This document shows, in pieces, positions 1-7,805 of a stretch of 10,871 nucleotides of DNA. Source of the DNA: Terriglobales bacterium. Lineage in GTDB: Bacteria > Acidobacteriota > Terriglobia > Terriglobales > Acidobacteriaceae. Location: positions 1 to 10,871 of the forward strand of contig JAATFE010000031.1 of NCBI GenBank assembly GCA_015655365.1, given 5' to 3'. Each line of letters starts with the position of its first letter. The stretch's first letter is position 1. Made by a program: the position numbers and the translations under genes. The notes under the pieces are model-generated. The model was not told where the DNA came from, ran no database searches, and saw nothing but the letters and a program-made list of their open reading frames with translations.

Positions 1-1008
1 ATCTCGAAGACGGACACCGGCGCCTACAAGGCGGTTCTCTACAGCATCGACCAGGGCGGAGGAAGCCTTCCCGCGAACACGACGACGCTGCAAGAGTCGA
101 CCGTAAAGATTGGAATCACGGGCATCGGCGCAACATTTGAAGGCAAGATGAGCGCCGATGGAAAGTCGATTGTCGGAAACTGGAACCAGGGACCGAACCC
201 TGTGGCGCTAACCCTGGAGCGCGCCACGCCAGCAACGGAATGGGTGATTCCCGAGCCTCCGCCGGTGATTCCGCCGATGGCCGCCAATGCCAACCCAAGC
301 TTTGAAGTAGCAACCATCAAACCCAGCAAGCCAGATGCGCCGGGCAAGTTGTTCGGGGTTGACGGGCGCCAATTCAAAACTCTCAACACCACACTGAGCG
401 ACTTGATCTCTTTTGCCTATGGAGTCCACGCCAAGCAGGTTGTGGGCGCACCGGCCTGGGCCGAGACAGACAAGTTCGACATTACGGCGAAACCGGACGG
501 CGAAGGCGCACCCAGCCAACAGCAGTGGAAGACGATGTGGCAGAAGCTGCTGGCAGGGCGTTTCCAGCTTGCATTTCATCACGACAAGAAGGAGCTTTCG
601 GTTTACGTGCTGAGCACGGGTAAAACAGGGCCGAAGCTCCTCACCAAAAGCGAGGGCGACCCGAACGGATTGCCTGGGTTGTTCTTCCGCCAGTTAGGCG
701 CGCTGAGCGGCAGGAACGCAACGATGGGCGAGTTTGCGAACATGATTCTGCAAAATGCGGTGCTTGACCGGCCGGTGTTGGATCAGACCGGGATCACGGG
801 AAGATGGGACTTTACGCTGAACTGGACCCCGGACGACTCGCAGTTCGCCGGCTTTGGGATAAAGATTCCGCTGCCGACCGACGCCGCCAATGCACCGCCA
901 AACCTATACACCGCGATCCAGGAGCAGCTCGGGCTGAAGCTGGAAGCAACCAAGGCACTCACAGATGTGCTGGTGATCGACAAGGTCGAAAAACCGTCGG
1001 AGAACTAA
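1..1008 (+). CDS. TIGR03435 family protein, 5'-truncated by the window edge
   Basis: The reading frame is open from base 1 and ends at TAA 1006-1008, so 335 C-terminal residues are visible and the true start lies upstream; the ATG at 148 is internal. Residues 1-78 form a small beta-rich module (YKAVLYSIDQGG, FEGKMSADGKSIVGNW, a closing LTLER) of the kind I recall fused to hydrolases and other proteins in Acidobacteria. A proline-rich linker (PEPPPVIPP) follows. Residues 98-335 match the TIGR03435 domain: opening PSFEVATIKPSKP, then LDRPVLDQTGITGRWDF, then a C-terminal QEQLGLKLEATKALTDVLVID ending in VEKPSEN. The family has no known biochemical function. It occurs in many copies in soil Acidobacteria and is often near secretion or sensory genes. 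No catalytic motif is visible and the signal peptide, if any, is out of view. An envelope location is inference. Family call is firm; role is unknown. Confidence 0.92.
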   Translation: MSKTDTGAYKAVLYSIDQGGGSLPANTTTLQESTVKIGITGIGATFEGKMSADGKSIVGNWNQGPNPVALTLERATPATEWVIPEPPPVIPPMAANANPSFEVATIKPSKPDAPGKLFGVDGRQFKTLNTTLSDLISFAYGVHAKQVVGAPAWAETDKFDITAKPDGEGAPSQQQWKTMWQKLLAGRFQLAFHHDKKELSVYVLSTGKTGPKLLTKSEGDPNGLPGLFFRQLGALSGRNATMGEFANMILQNAVLDRPVLDQTGITGRWDFTLNWTPDDSQFAGFGIKIPLPTDAANAPPNLYTAIQEQLGLKLEATKALTDVLVIDKVEKPSEN

Positions 1009-1023
1009 GACATCGGGCATTAT

Positions 1024-1073
1024 GCTGTCCCACCCTGGCCGCAAGAACGGATACGCGGCAAGGGTGGGACAGC
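1024..1073. repeat. Long palindromic stem-loop, REP-like intergenic repeat
   Basis: The arms GCTGTCCCACCCTGGCCGC (1024-1042) and GCGGCAAGGGTGGGACAGC (1055-1073) pair over 19 positions with one G-A mismatch, around a 12-nt loop. It starts 15 nt after the stop codon of the upstream gene. No T-run follows the right arm (CATGATTCTG), so it is not a typical intrinsic terminator. From memory, CCCACCCT...AGGGTGGG palindromes recur between genes in Terriglobia genomes, which suggests a dispersed REP-type element. It could still protect the 3' end of the upstream mRNA. Confidence 0.7.
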
Positions 1074-1143
1074 CATGATTCTGCAATATCGATGAACCAG
1101 GTGTTTGAGCGGATGATCTTGTGCCTTGAGTTCGTGATTTCCC

Positions 1144-1163
1144 CGGTCCCAATATCGGGACCG
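1144..1163. other. Short stem-loop in the intergenic region
   Basis: CGGTCCC (1144-1150) and GGGACCG (1157-1163) are perfect inverted repeats around AATATC. A smaller one, ACCGC/GCGGT at 1182-1186 and 1192-1196, follows. Both lie between the large palindrome and the start of the next gene, in the probable 5' leader. No T-run follows either. They could be an operator or mRNA leader structure; the function is unknown. I found no convincing -35/-10 pair in 1074-1231. Confidence 0.4.
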
Positions 1164-1231
1164 AGGGCACCCAGCGTTGGTACCGCTTCATGCGGTCAGA
1201 GACCTAGCTCCATTCCACGAGAGCAGGGACG

Positions 1232-4200
1232 ATGACGAGACGGAAAACTGTGCAGAGAATCCTCGCAATCGTGCTTGCGGCTCTTGCTTCTTCCTGTCTT
1301 GGAGCGGCTTCGGAATATCGCGGGCAGGTCAGCTTCGGCGGCTTTCCAGTTCCCGGCGCGACTGTCACGGCGATGCAAGGGTCTAAGAAAGTTACCACGG
1401 TCACCGATCAGGGAGGCGGCTACGCCTTTGCAGATTTGGCGGATGGCGCGTGGAAGATCGAGATCGAGATGCAGTGCTTCACACCGCTCCAGGGCGAAGT
1501 GACAATCACCGCACAGATGGGAGTATCGCGTTGGGAGATGAAACTGCTTCCGGCCGAGCAGATCAGGGCGCATGTGCAGACTGCCAACACGCCAATCAGC
1601 GCGACAACACCTGCCCTGCACACGGTCAAACCGCAAAAGCTGGATGCGGATGCTGCGGCGACCGATCAACCCAGACCGCCGGAACCGGAGGACGCAAGGC
1701 AACAGTCGGCGAACGGCTTTCTGATCAACGGCAGCGTGAACAACGCAGCCACTTCGCAGTACGAGCTCTCGCATGCTTTCGGCAATCGCCGACCGGGAAG
1801 CAAGAGCCTTTATACCGGAGGCCTGTCAGCCATCATCGAGAACTCGGAGTTCGACGCGCGGCCTTATTCGTTGAGCGGACAGGAGACGCCCAAGGACCTC
1901 TACGACCGCATTACCATGGGGCTGACGCTGGGCGGGCCGATCAAGATTCCGCGTCTGCTGCCGCATGGTCCGAACTTCTTTGTTGCGTACCAGTGGACAC
2001 GCAACAGCACTGCGGCGATTGAGTCCGGCATGGTGCCGACTGCACCGGAACGCACCGGGGACCTATCGGCTTTGCGGAATGCGCTGGGCCAGCCGACAAC
2101 CATCTACGATCCCGCCACGGGAGTTCCTTTCGCTGGAAATGTTGTTCCCGTCAGCGCGCAGGCTCAGGCACTGCTGCAGCTTTATCCTTTGCCGAACATC
2201 ACAGCCGCGCTTCCCTACAACTATCAGGCGCAAGTGCTGAACGGGAACCATCAGGACGTGCTCCAGACGCGGCTGGACAAGTCTCTGGGGCGCAAGGAGC
2301 AGTTCTATGGAGGGCTTAACCTTCAAAGCACCAGAGCCGGCAGCACCAACTTTTTTGGGTTCGTTGACTCAACCGCTACGCTGGGCATCGACAGCAACAT
2401 CAACTGGGTGCACCGCCTGAGTTCGAGCCGCTATGGCGCACTGGGTTACAAGTTCAGCCGGCTGCGCACAGAGATGGTTCCCAACTTTGCGCATCGCGTG
2501 AATGTGGCGGGTGCGGCGGGGATTGCGGGCAACGATCAGGACGCTGCGCAGTGGGGACCTCCCGCGCTCAATTTTTCCAGCGGCATTGCCTCGCTCGGCG
2601 ACGCGGAGAGCGCCTTCAACCGCAACCGCACCGACGCGTTCTCCGCATCGATGCAGATCTATCACGGCCACCACAACATCACCGCTGGCGGCGATCTGCG
2701 CAAGCAGGAATATAACGATCTGTTCCAGCAAGACCCGCGCGGCACATTCACCTTTACCGGCGCTGTGACGGCGGGCAGTGCGACAAAGAACAGCGGTTCC
2801 GACCTGGCCGACTTTCTGCTGGGAGTGCCGGACACCAGTTCCATCGCCTTCGGCAACGCGGACAAGTATCTGCGGCAGACGGTCTATGACGCATATGCCA
2901 CGGACGATTGGCGCATACTGCCCGTGCTCACCATCAACGCAGGACTGCGCTGGGAGTATGGCGCGCCGATGACCGAGTTGCATGGACGGCTGGTGAATCT
3001 CGATCTGATGAGCAACTTTAGTGCTGCTGCGCCGGTGCTGGGCAGCAACCCGGTTGGCGAGGTTACCGGCAGCCACTATCCCGGTTCGCTGGTTCGCCCG
3101 GACAGGCGCGGAGTAGAGCCGCGCATCGGCATCAGTTGGCGGCCCATTCCGGCTTCCACTCTTGTTGTCCGCGCCGGTTACGGGCTTTATCACGATACGT
3201 CGGTTTACTTGAACTCGACGCTGCAACTGGCCCAGCAAGCGCCGCTTTCGAAGAGCCTGAGCGTGACGAACAGCGCGGCTTGCCCGCTCACCTTGGCTGA
3301 CGGATTCAACCCTTGCACGGAAGTCACCGCAGACAGCTTCGCCATGGACCCGAACTTTCGGATTGGCTACGCACAGACGTGGCAAGTGTCCGTGCAGCGC
3401 GATCTGCCTGCCGCGCTGCAACTGGTGGCGACTTATCTGGGCGTGAAGGGCACGCACGGAGTGCAGGAGTTTTTGCCCAACACGTATCCGATCGGTGCGG
3501 CGGCTCCCTGCCCTGATTGCCCCTCGGGATTTGTCTATCGCACCTCGGGCGGCAACTCGACGCGCGAGTCCGGCCTGTTGCAACTGCGGCGCAGACTGCG
3601 CAGCGGTTTCACCGCCACGCTGCTGTACACCTATGCGAAGTCCATCGACGACGATGCCTATTTGGGCGGACTTGGGCACACCACAGCAAGTGCACAGAGC
3701 CAAAGCGAGGCAGGAGCCAACGCCGCCATCGCGCAGAACTGGCTCAATCCTCGAGCAGAGCGAGCGCGCTCCAACTTCGATCAGCGCCATTTGATCAACC
3801 TGCAGGCGCAGTACACCAGCGGAGAAGGTCTGGGTGGCGGAAGCCTGATGAACGGCTGGCGGGGCAGAGTTCTGAAAGAGTGGACGGTGATTACGCAGAT
3901 CTCCGCGGGAACCGGTTTGCCGGAGACGCCTGTCTACTTTGCGACGGTGCCGGGCGCTGCGTTCACAGGGACCATTCGCCCCACGCTTGCCGGCGCATCC
4001 CTTTACAAGGCGAGCCCGGGTTTGCACCTGAATGCAGCGGCCTACTCCGCACCCTTGACCGGCCAATGGGGAACGGCGGGCAGAAACTCGATCACCGGCC
4101 CCGGACAGTTCAGCCTGGACAGCGCGCTGGCACGCACGTTTCGGCCGAACCGGCGACTCTCACTCGACGCTCGCGCAGACGCAACCAACCTGCTCAACCA

Positions 4201-4267
4201 TGCCGCCTTTACAGGTTGGAACGCGACCACGAACAGTACGCAATATCGTATCGAGCCGCGAGGCTGA
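1232..4267 (+). CDS. Carboxypeptidase-regulatory-like / TonB-dependent receptor-like outer-membrane protein, plug-poor variant
   Basis: This encodes 1011 aa. ATG 1232 is followed directly by a signal peptide: basic MTRRKTVQR, a hydrophobic stretch, and probable cleavage near residues 24-26. GAGAG at 1219-1223 is a modest Shine-Dalgarno 8 nt upstream. Residues 27-105 form a CarboxypepD_reg-like beta-sandwich (YRGQVSFGGFPVPGATVTA, then a GGYAFADLADGAWKIEIE core). Residues 106-160 are an Ala/Pro/Gln-rich linker. The barrel starts near residue 161 (ANGFLINGSVNN) and contains LGGPIKIP, GPNFFVAYQWTRN, DDWRILPVLTINAGLRWEYG, RIGISWRPIP and TYAKSIDDD, all typical of acidobacterial TonB-dependent receptors. 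A CPDC pair precedes a late strand. Compared with the next gene, the plug segments LLDGTD, ILPVDALAEIPVT and EFGRSSGATVNIVTKSGTN are absent. The C-terminus (NSTQYRIEPRG) lacks the closing strand with terminal Phe. It is probably an outer-membrane protein, but transport competence is uncertain. Confidence 0.88.
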   Translation: MTRRKTVQRILAIVLAALASSCLGAASEYRGQVSFGGFPVPGATVTAMQGSKKVTTVTDQGGGYAFADLADGAWKIEIEMQCFTPLQGEVTITAQMGVSRWEMKLLPAEQIRAHVQTANTPISATTPALHTVKPQKLDADAAATDQPRPPEPEDARQQSANGFLINGSVNNAATSQYELSHAFGNRRPGSKSLYTGGLSAIIENSEFDARPYSLSGQETPKDLYDRITMGLTLGGPIKIPRLLPHGPNFFVAYQWTRNSTAAIESGMVPTAPERTGDLSALRNALGQPTTIYDPATGVPFAGNVVPVSAQAQALLQLYPLPNITAALPYNYQAQVLNGNHQDVLQTRLDKSLGRKEQFYGGLNLQSTRAGSTNFFGFVDSTATLGIDSNINWVHRLSSSRYGALGYKFSRLRTEMVPNFAHRVNVAGAAGIAGNDQDAAQWGPPALNFSSGIASLGDAESAFNRNRTDAFSASMQIYHGHHNITAGGDLRKQEYNDLFQQDPRGTFTFTGAVTAGSATKNSGSDLADFLLGVPDTSSIAFGNADKYLRQTVYDAYATDDWRILPVLTINAGLRWEYGAPMTELHGRLVNLDLMSNFSAAAPVLGSNPVGEVTGSHYPGSLVRPDRRGVEPRIGISWRPIPASTLVVRAGYGLYHDTSVYLNSTLQLAQQAPLSKSLSVTNSAACPLTLADGFNPCTEVTADSFAMDPNFRIGYAQTWQVSVQRDLPAALQLVATYLGVKGTHGVQEFLPNTYPIGAAAPCPDCPSGFVYRTSGGNSTRESGLLQLRRRLRSGFTATLLYTYAKSIDDDAYLGGLGHTTASAQSQSEAGANAAIAQNWLNPRAERARSNFDQRHLINLQAQYTSGEGLGGGSLMNGWRGRVLKEWTVITQISAGTGLPETPVYFATVPGAAFTGTIRPTLAGASLYKASPGLHLNAAAYSAPLTGQWGTAGRNSITGPGQFSLDSALARTFRPNRRLSLDARADATNLLNHAAFTGWNATTNSTQYRIEPRG

Positions 4268-4311
4268 AGACCAAACCAAAGCGCGCCGACCGCTCAAAAC
4301 TTGCACCGCTC

Positions 4312-4369
4312 ATAAGGATTTCTGTTGATTTTCCTTATAGGATCCTTATTCTGAATGCGTCATCCTATT
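4312..4369. promoter_or_regulatory. Cluster of TCCTTAT/ATAAGGA half-sites, possible operator
   Basis: ATAAGGA at 4312-4318 is followed on the opposite strand sense by TCCTTAT at 4332-4338 and again at 4343-4349, with a looser copy TCCTATT at 4363-4369. Start-to-start spacings are 20, 11 and 20 nt, close to whole helical turns. ATAAGGAT/ATCCTTAT (4312-4319, 4342-4349) is a perfect 8-bp inverted repeat. The cluster overlaps the candidate promoter of the receptor gene at 4436. This arrangement would suit a dimeric regulator, but no protein is implicated; it could also be simple AT-rich promoter DNA. Confidence 0.35.
4325..4352 (+). promoter_or_regulatory. Candidate sigma-70-type promoter for the receptor gene at 4436
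   Basis: TTGATT (4325-4330) and TATTCT (4347-4352) each match four of six consensus bases with a 16-nt spacer. They lie in the only AT-rich part of the intergenic gap. Transcription would start near 4359 and leave a leader of about 75 nt. No terminator was seen between the upstream gene and this point, so read-through is also possible. Confidence 0.3.
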
Positions 4370-4420
4370 GAATACATCCACCTCTTTACTTCGCGTCCAC
4401 CCTAGTGCAAGGCCAAATTT

Positions 4421-4427
4421 AAGGAGA
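4421..4427 (+). promoter_or_regulatory. Strong ribosome binding site for the receptor gene at 4436
   Basis: AAGGAGA lies 8 nt before ATG 4436. It is the best Shine-Dalgarno in the window and, with the signal peptide that begins at that ATG, fixes the start. Confidence 0.8.
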
Positions 4428-4435
4428 ACTGCTCA

Positions 4436-7400
4436 ATGAGAAGCCGCTCGACTGCTTTTCTGTTTGTCTTTCTCGTCTTTATCTTCGCCAGTGCAATCCA
4501 TGCACAGACCTTCAGGGGAAGCATTCAAGGCACAGTGACGGATTCTGGCGGCGCGGCGATCGCCGGCGCGCACGTCAAGGTTTTCAGTACTGGCACGGGC
4601 CTCTCGCGCACGGTGAGCACCAATGACCTGGGTGCGTACGTGGCTTCCGAGCTGCCGCTTGGCTCCTATAGCATCACTGTCGATAAAGAGGGCTTTCGCA
4701 CCATGACGCTCGCCGGCATTCCGGTAAACGTCGGATCGCCGACGCGCGCCGACGCCAAGCTCACCACCGGAGTAGTCGAGGAGGTCGTCCAGGTCAACGC
4801 CGATATACCGCTGGTTGAAACCAGTTCGAACAATTCCGGCGGCACCATCGACGCCGCGATGGCCTCCGAGTTGCCGATCAACGGCGGCGACTATACCAAG
4901 CTCCTGGAATTGGTTCCGGGATCGAGCAGCGACCCGGTGGGATCGACCGAGTCCGCCGGCTCCTACGGGCTTTTCAGCCTCAACGGCAACCGCGGCCGTT
5001 CCAACAATTACCTGCTCGACGGCACGGACATGAACGACGGCTACCGCAACCTTCCGTCGGTGAATCAGGCCGGCGTTTGGGGCGCGCCTTCGACCATTCT
5101 TCCGGTCGACGCGCTGGCTGAGATTCCAGTCACCGGCAACCCCGAGGCCGAGTTCGGCCGCAGTTCCGGCGCTACGGTCAACATCGTGACCAAGAGCGGC
5201 ACCAACGCCTTCCACGGCAGCGCATTCGAGTTTTTCCGCAACGATTCTTTGAGCGCACGCAACTACTTCAACACCACGGCTCAGCCCAAGAACTCCTTCT
5301 CCAATCATCAATTCGGGGGAGCCACCGGCGGCCCTATCGTGAAGGACAAGACCTTCTTCTACGTCGCCTACGAGGGACAGCGGGAGAACGGCGGCCTGCC
5401 CCAGTTGGGCACCGTGCCCACCCTGTCGGATATCGGCGACTTTACCAACGCAGGGAACGCTATCAATCCCGTCATCCAGAGTCTTTTGGCGAGCAAGCCC
5501 TGGGGAGCCCTGCCCACCAGCGACGGCAATGTGACCTTTACCACGCCGTTCAGCAACAATAGCGATAACCTGATCGTCAAGGCGGATCAACATGCGAACC
5601 TGTTCAGCCCCGGCGACCTGCTGACGGGACGATATTTCTATAGCCACGGTTTGCAGAGCTTCCCGCTGGGCATGCTTTACACCGGCAGCAGCGCGCCTGG
5701 ATACAACACCACCACGCCCACGCACGTGAACATCGTCTCGCTCTCTTACACTTCGGTTCCCCGCTCGAACCTGATCTTTGAGATTCGCGGCGGCTACAAC
5801 CGCTTTTTGCAGCAGTTCCTTCCTCAGGACAACACTATCAATCCCAACACCACATTTGGGTTGAACACTCTGCCCGCAGGCTTCACATCGCGCGACCTGG
5901 GTCTGCCCACCATCGACGTGGGCGCTTATAGCCCGATCGGCTCCACGGCCAGCGACTCACGCGGTCGCATCGACACCAACTATCAGCTCTTTGGAAATGT
6001 CTCGTTGATTGAGGGCCGGCACGCTTTCAAGGCCGGGTACGAATGGCGGCGGACCTTCATCAACAGCTTTATCGACTCGGGTCACCGCGGCAAACTGGTC
6101 TTCAGCAGCCTCGACGACTTTCTCTCCGGTACCGTGGATGGCGGCAGTTCGGCCTACGGCGACGGCACACGTTATTCCTACCAGAACGGCGGCGGCGCGT
6201 ACCTGCTGGATTCCTGGCGCATGAATCCCAAGATCACGGTCAACTATGGCCTGCGTTGGGATTACTACGGCGTAATCGGCGCCCAGAACAAGGCGTTCAG
6301 CATCTTCAATGTGAAGACCGGATCGCTGGAAACGATCGGAGCATCCGGCGCGCCATCTTCGCTCTACCCCAAGAGCTGGACCAACTTTGCGCCGCGCTTC
6401 AGCGTTGCCGACGATCTGCTGGGCAACGACAAACTGGTCATCCGCACCGGCGCCGGCATGTTTTACGATGGCCCCTCGCAGGACTTCTTCGTGGGCAACC
6501 AGGCCTACAACACCAACGCCGGAGAAGCCGGTCCGGCCTTTAACGGCATTGGCTTCGCTTCGCCGGTGGTCTCGACCATCTCCAAGGGGGTCGCGGTCTT
6601 CGGCGACTACACGCCGAGCAGTATCTTCACCGTGGACCAGAATCTGACCACGCCGCGCTACTACGCCTACAATCTCAACATCGAATCGCAACTCGCCAAG
6701 AACATCGCTCTCCAGGTTGGCTACATCGGCTCGCAGGGACGCCATCTTTTCCACTTCCGCGATCTGAACCAGTTCAATAACGTGGCGGGCCGCACGGTGA
6801 GTTGCGGCAACGGCACCACGATCGGCTACGGCGAGCAGTGCTTCCCTAGCTACTCCACCGGCTCGTTCGTTGATATTCCGCTCTACTACATCAACCAGAT
6901 CGAGACCAGCTCGATGTCCAACTACAACTCTGCGCAGGCCACGCTGAAGCTGCAAAACTGGCACAATCTGACTTCGACGTTGAACTACACCTGGGCACAC
7001 TCGATCGATACGGCCAGCGACGGCCTGGACTTCGTTCCCAACGCTTCACAGCCCGACGACAGCTTCAATCCCCACGCCGAGCGCGCCAGTTCCAACTTCG
7101 ATGTGCGCCAGCACCTGCAATGGTACTGGAACTACAATCTTCCGAAGTTCAAGACGGCTACCTGGATCAGCAATGGCTGGGGACTGGATGGCATGTTCAA
7201 CTTCGCCAGCGGCCAGCCCTATACGGTCAGCTATCTCTTTGAGGGGGATTACAACGGGAGCGGCGAGTATTACGGACGGCCCGACATCATTGGCGATCCG
7301 CACAAAGGCGTCTCCGGCCGGACTAACCTGCTGAACATGGCGGCCTTTGCCGCGCCCTGCACGGTGGATAGCAACGGAGACTGCATCAACGGTCATCCGG

Positions 7401-7747
7401 GCAGCGAAGGACGCAATGCCTTCAACGCCTCGGACTTTACCAACTTCGACTTCTCGCTGACCAAGACTTCGCACCTGAACGAATGGCTGGTGATGGAATT
7501 GCGCTTCGATGCGTTCAATCTTTTCAACCACCCCAACTTCAGCAATCCGCTGCTGCCGGGATTCGGCATCGACGTCTTCGGAAACAGCCACACCGTGGGA
7601 GACCGTCTGGTGGCCGGCGCCGACCCCAGCACCAACGGGACACAATTTCTGGGGACCACGGCGACGCCGGATGTGGGCAGCGGCAACCCCTACCTGGGCG
7701 GGGGCGGGCCGCGCAGCGCGCAGTTGGCGGTTCATTTCACGTTCTAG
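4436..7747 (+). CDS. TonB-dependent receptor with N-terminal carboxypeptidase-regulatory-like domain
   Basis: This encodes 1103 aa, a normal length for acidobacterial receptors of this class. Residues 1-23 are a signal peptide with cleavage after A-I-H-A (residues 20-23). Residues 25-110 are a CarboxypepD_reg-like domain (GSIQGTVTDSGGAAIAGAHV, then LGAYVASELPLGSYSITV). The plug covers about 112-255: VVEEVVQVNADIPLVETS, ELPINGGDYTKLLELVPG, SLNGNRGRSNNYLLDGTD, VDALAEIPVTGNPEAEFG and NIVTKSGTNAFHGS. The barrel follows with GGPIVKDKTFFYVAYEG, DSWRMNPKITVNYGLRWDYY, TNFAPRFSVADDLLG and LRFDAFNLFNHPNF. It ends in RSAQLAVHFTF, the terminal Phe expected for Bam-assisted insertion. Two paired-Cys segments (near 6804-6841 and 7359-7383 in the DNA) may be extracellular disulfides. 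The protein should act in the outer membrane, powered by TonB/ExbBD encoded elsewhere. In this family ligands are mostly unknown; none can be inferred here because no degradative enzyme is adjacent. An intrinsic terminator follows. Confidence 0.95.
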   Translation: MRSRSTAFLFVFLVFIFASAIHAQTFRGSIQGTVTDSGGAAIAGAHVKVFSTGTGLSRTVSTNDLGAYVASELPLGSYSITVDKEGFRTMTLAGIPVNVGSPTRADAKLTTGVVEEVVQVNADIPLVETSSNNSGGTIDAAMASELPINGGDYTKLLELVPGSSSDPVGSTESAGSYGLFSLNGNRGRSNNYLLDGTDMNDGYRNLPSVNQAGVWGAPSTILPVDALAEIPVTGNPEAEFGRSSGATVNIVTKSGTNAFHGSAFEFFRNDSLSARNYFNTTAQPKNSFSNHQFGGATGGPIVKDKTFFYVAYEGQRENGGLPQLGTVPTLSDIGDFTNAGNAINPVIQSLLASKPWGALPTSDGNVTFTTPFSNNSDNLIVKADQHANLFSPGDLLTGRYFYSHGLQSFPLGMLYTGSSAPGYNTTTPTHVNIVSLSYTSVPRSNLIFEIRGGYNRFLQQFLPQDNTINPNTTFGLNTLPAGFTSRDLGLPTIDVGAYSPIGSTASDSRGRIDTNYQLFGNVSLIEGRHAFKAGYEWRRTFINSFIDSGHRGKLVFSSLDDFLSGTVDGGSSAYGDGTRYSYQNGGGAYLLDSWRMNPKITVNYGLRWDYYGVIGAQNKAFSIFNVKTGSLETIGASGAPSSLYPKSWTNFAPRFSVADDLLGNDKLVIRTGAGMFYDGPSQDFFVGNQAYNTNAGEAGPAFNGIGFASPVVSTISKGVAVFGDYTPSSIFTVDQNLTTPRYYAYNLNIESQLAKNIALQVGYIGSQGRHLFHFRDLNQFNNVAGRTVSCGNGTTIGYGEQCFPSYSTGSFVDIPLYYINQIETSSMSNYNSAQATLKLQNWHNLTSTLNYTWAHSIDTASDGLDFVPNASQPDDSFNPHAERASSNFDVRQHLQWYWNYNLPKFKTATWISNGWGLDGMFNFASGQPYTVSYLFEGDYNGSGEYYGRPDIIGDPHKGVSGRTNLLNMAAFAAPCTVDSNGDCINGHPGSEGRNAFNASDFTNFDFSLTKTSHLNEWLVMELRFDAFNLFNHPNFSNPLLPGFGIDVFGNSHTVGDRLVAGADPSTNGTQFLGTTATPDVGSGNPYLGGGGPRSAQLAVHFTF

Positions 7748-7771
7748 TCTTTACCTCACAGCCGAACAAGC

Positions 7772-7800
7772 AAAGGCCGCCTTCCGAGGCGGCCTTTACT
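7772..7800 (+). terminator. Intrinsic terminator of the receptor gene
   Basis: AAAGGCCGCC (7772-7781) and GGCGGCCTTT (7788-7797) form a perfect 10-bp, GC-rich stem around TTCCGA, and T-rich TTTACTTT follows (7795-7802). It begins 24 nt after the stop codon. It separates receptor transcription from the phosphorylase gene downstream. Confidence 0.88.
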
Positions 7801-7805
7801 TTGCC

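Noticed and set aside
1024..1073. Large palindrome as an intrinsic terminator
   Set aside because: No T-run follows the right arm, so it is listed as a repeat; a role in mRNA 3'-end protection remains possible.
2369..4066. 565-codon open frame on the minus strand inside the first receptor gene
   Set aside because: It is wholly antisense to a well-supported gene and its product is Arg/Ala/Val-rich with no domain-like pattern. Such frames arise from codon bias in GC-rich genes.
3517..4371. 284-codon plus-strand frame overlapping the end of the first receptor, tested as a frameshifted continuation
   Set aside because: Its residues past 4230 (Lys/Arg-rich, then LAPLIRISVDFPY) do not resemble the usual closing strand, so a simple frameshift is not convincing.
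4433..5725. 430-codon open frame on the minus strand overlapping the start of the second receptor
   Set aside because: It lies opposite the signal peptide, regulatory-like domain and plug, all conserved on the + strand. The antisense product is low-complexity Val/Gly/Arg-rich and resembles no family.
5957..7000. 347-codon minus-strand open frame in the second receptor
   Set aside because: It is a codon-bias shadow of the barrel region, with no ribosome site or recognisable motif.
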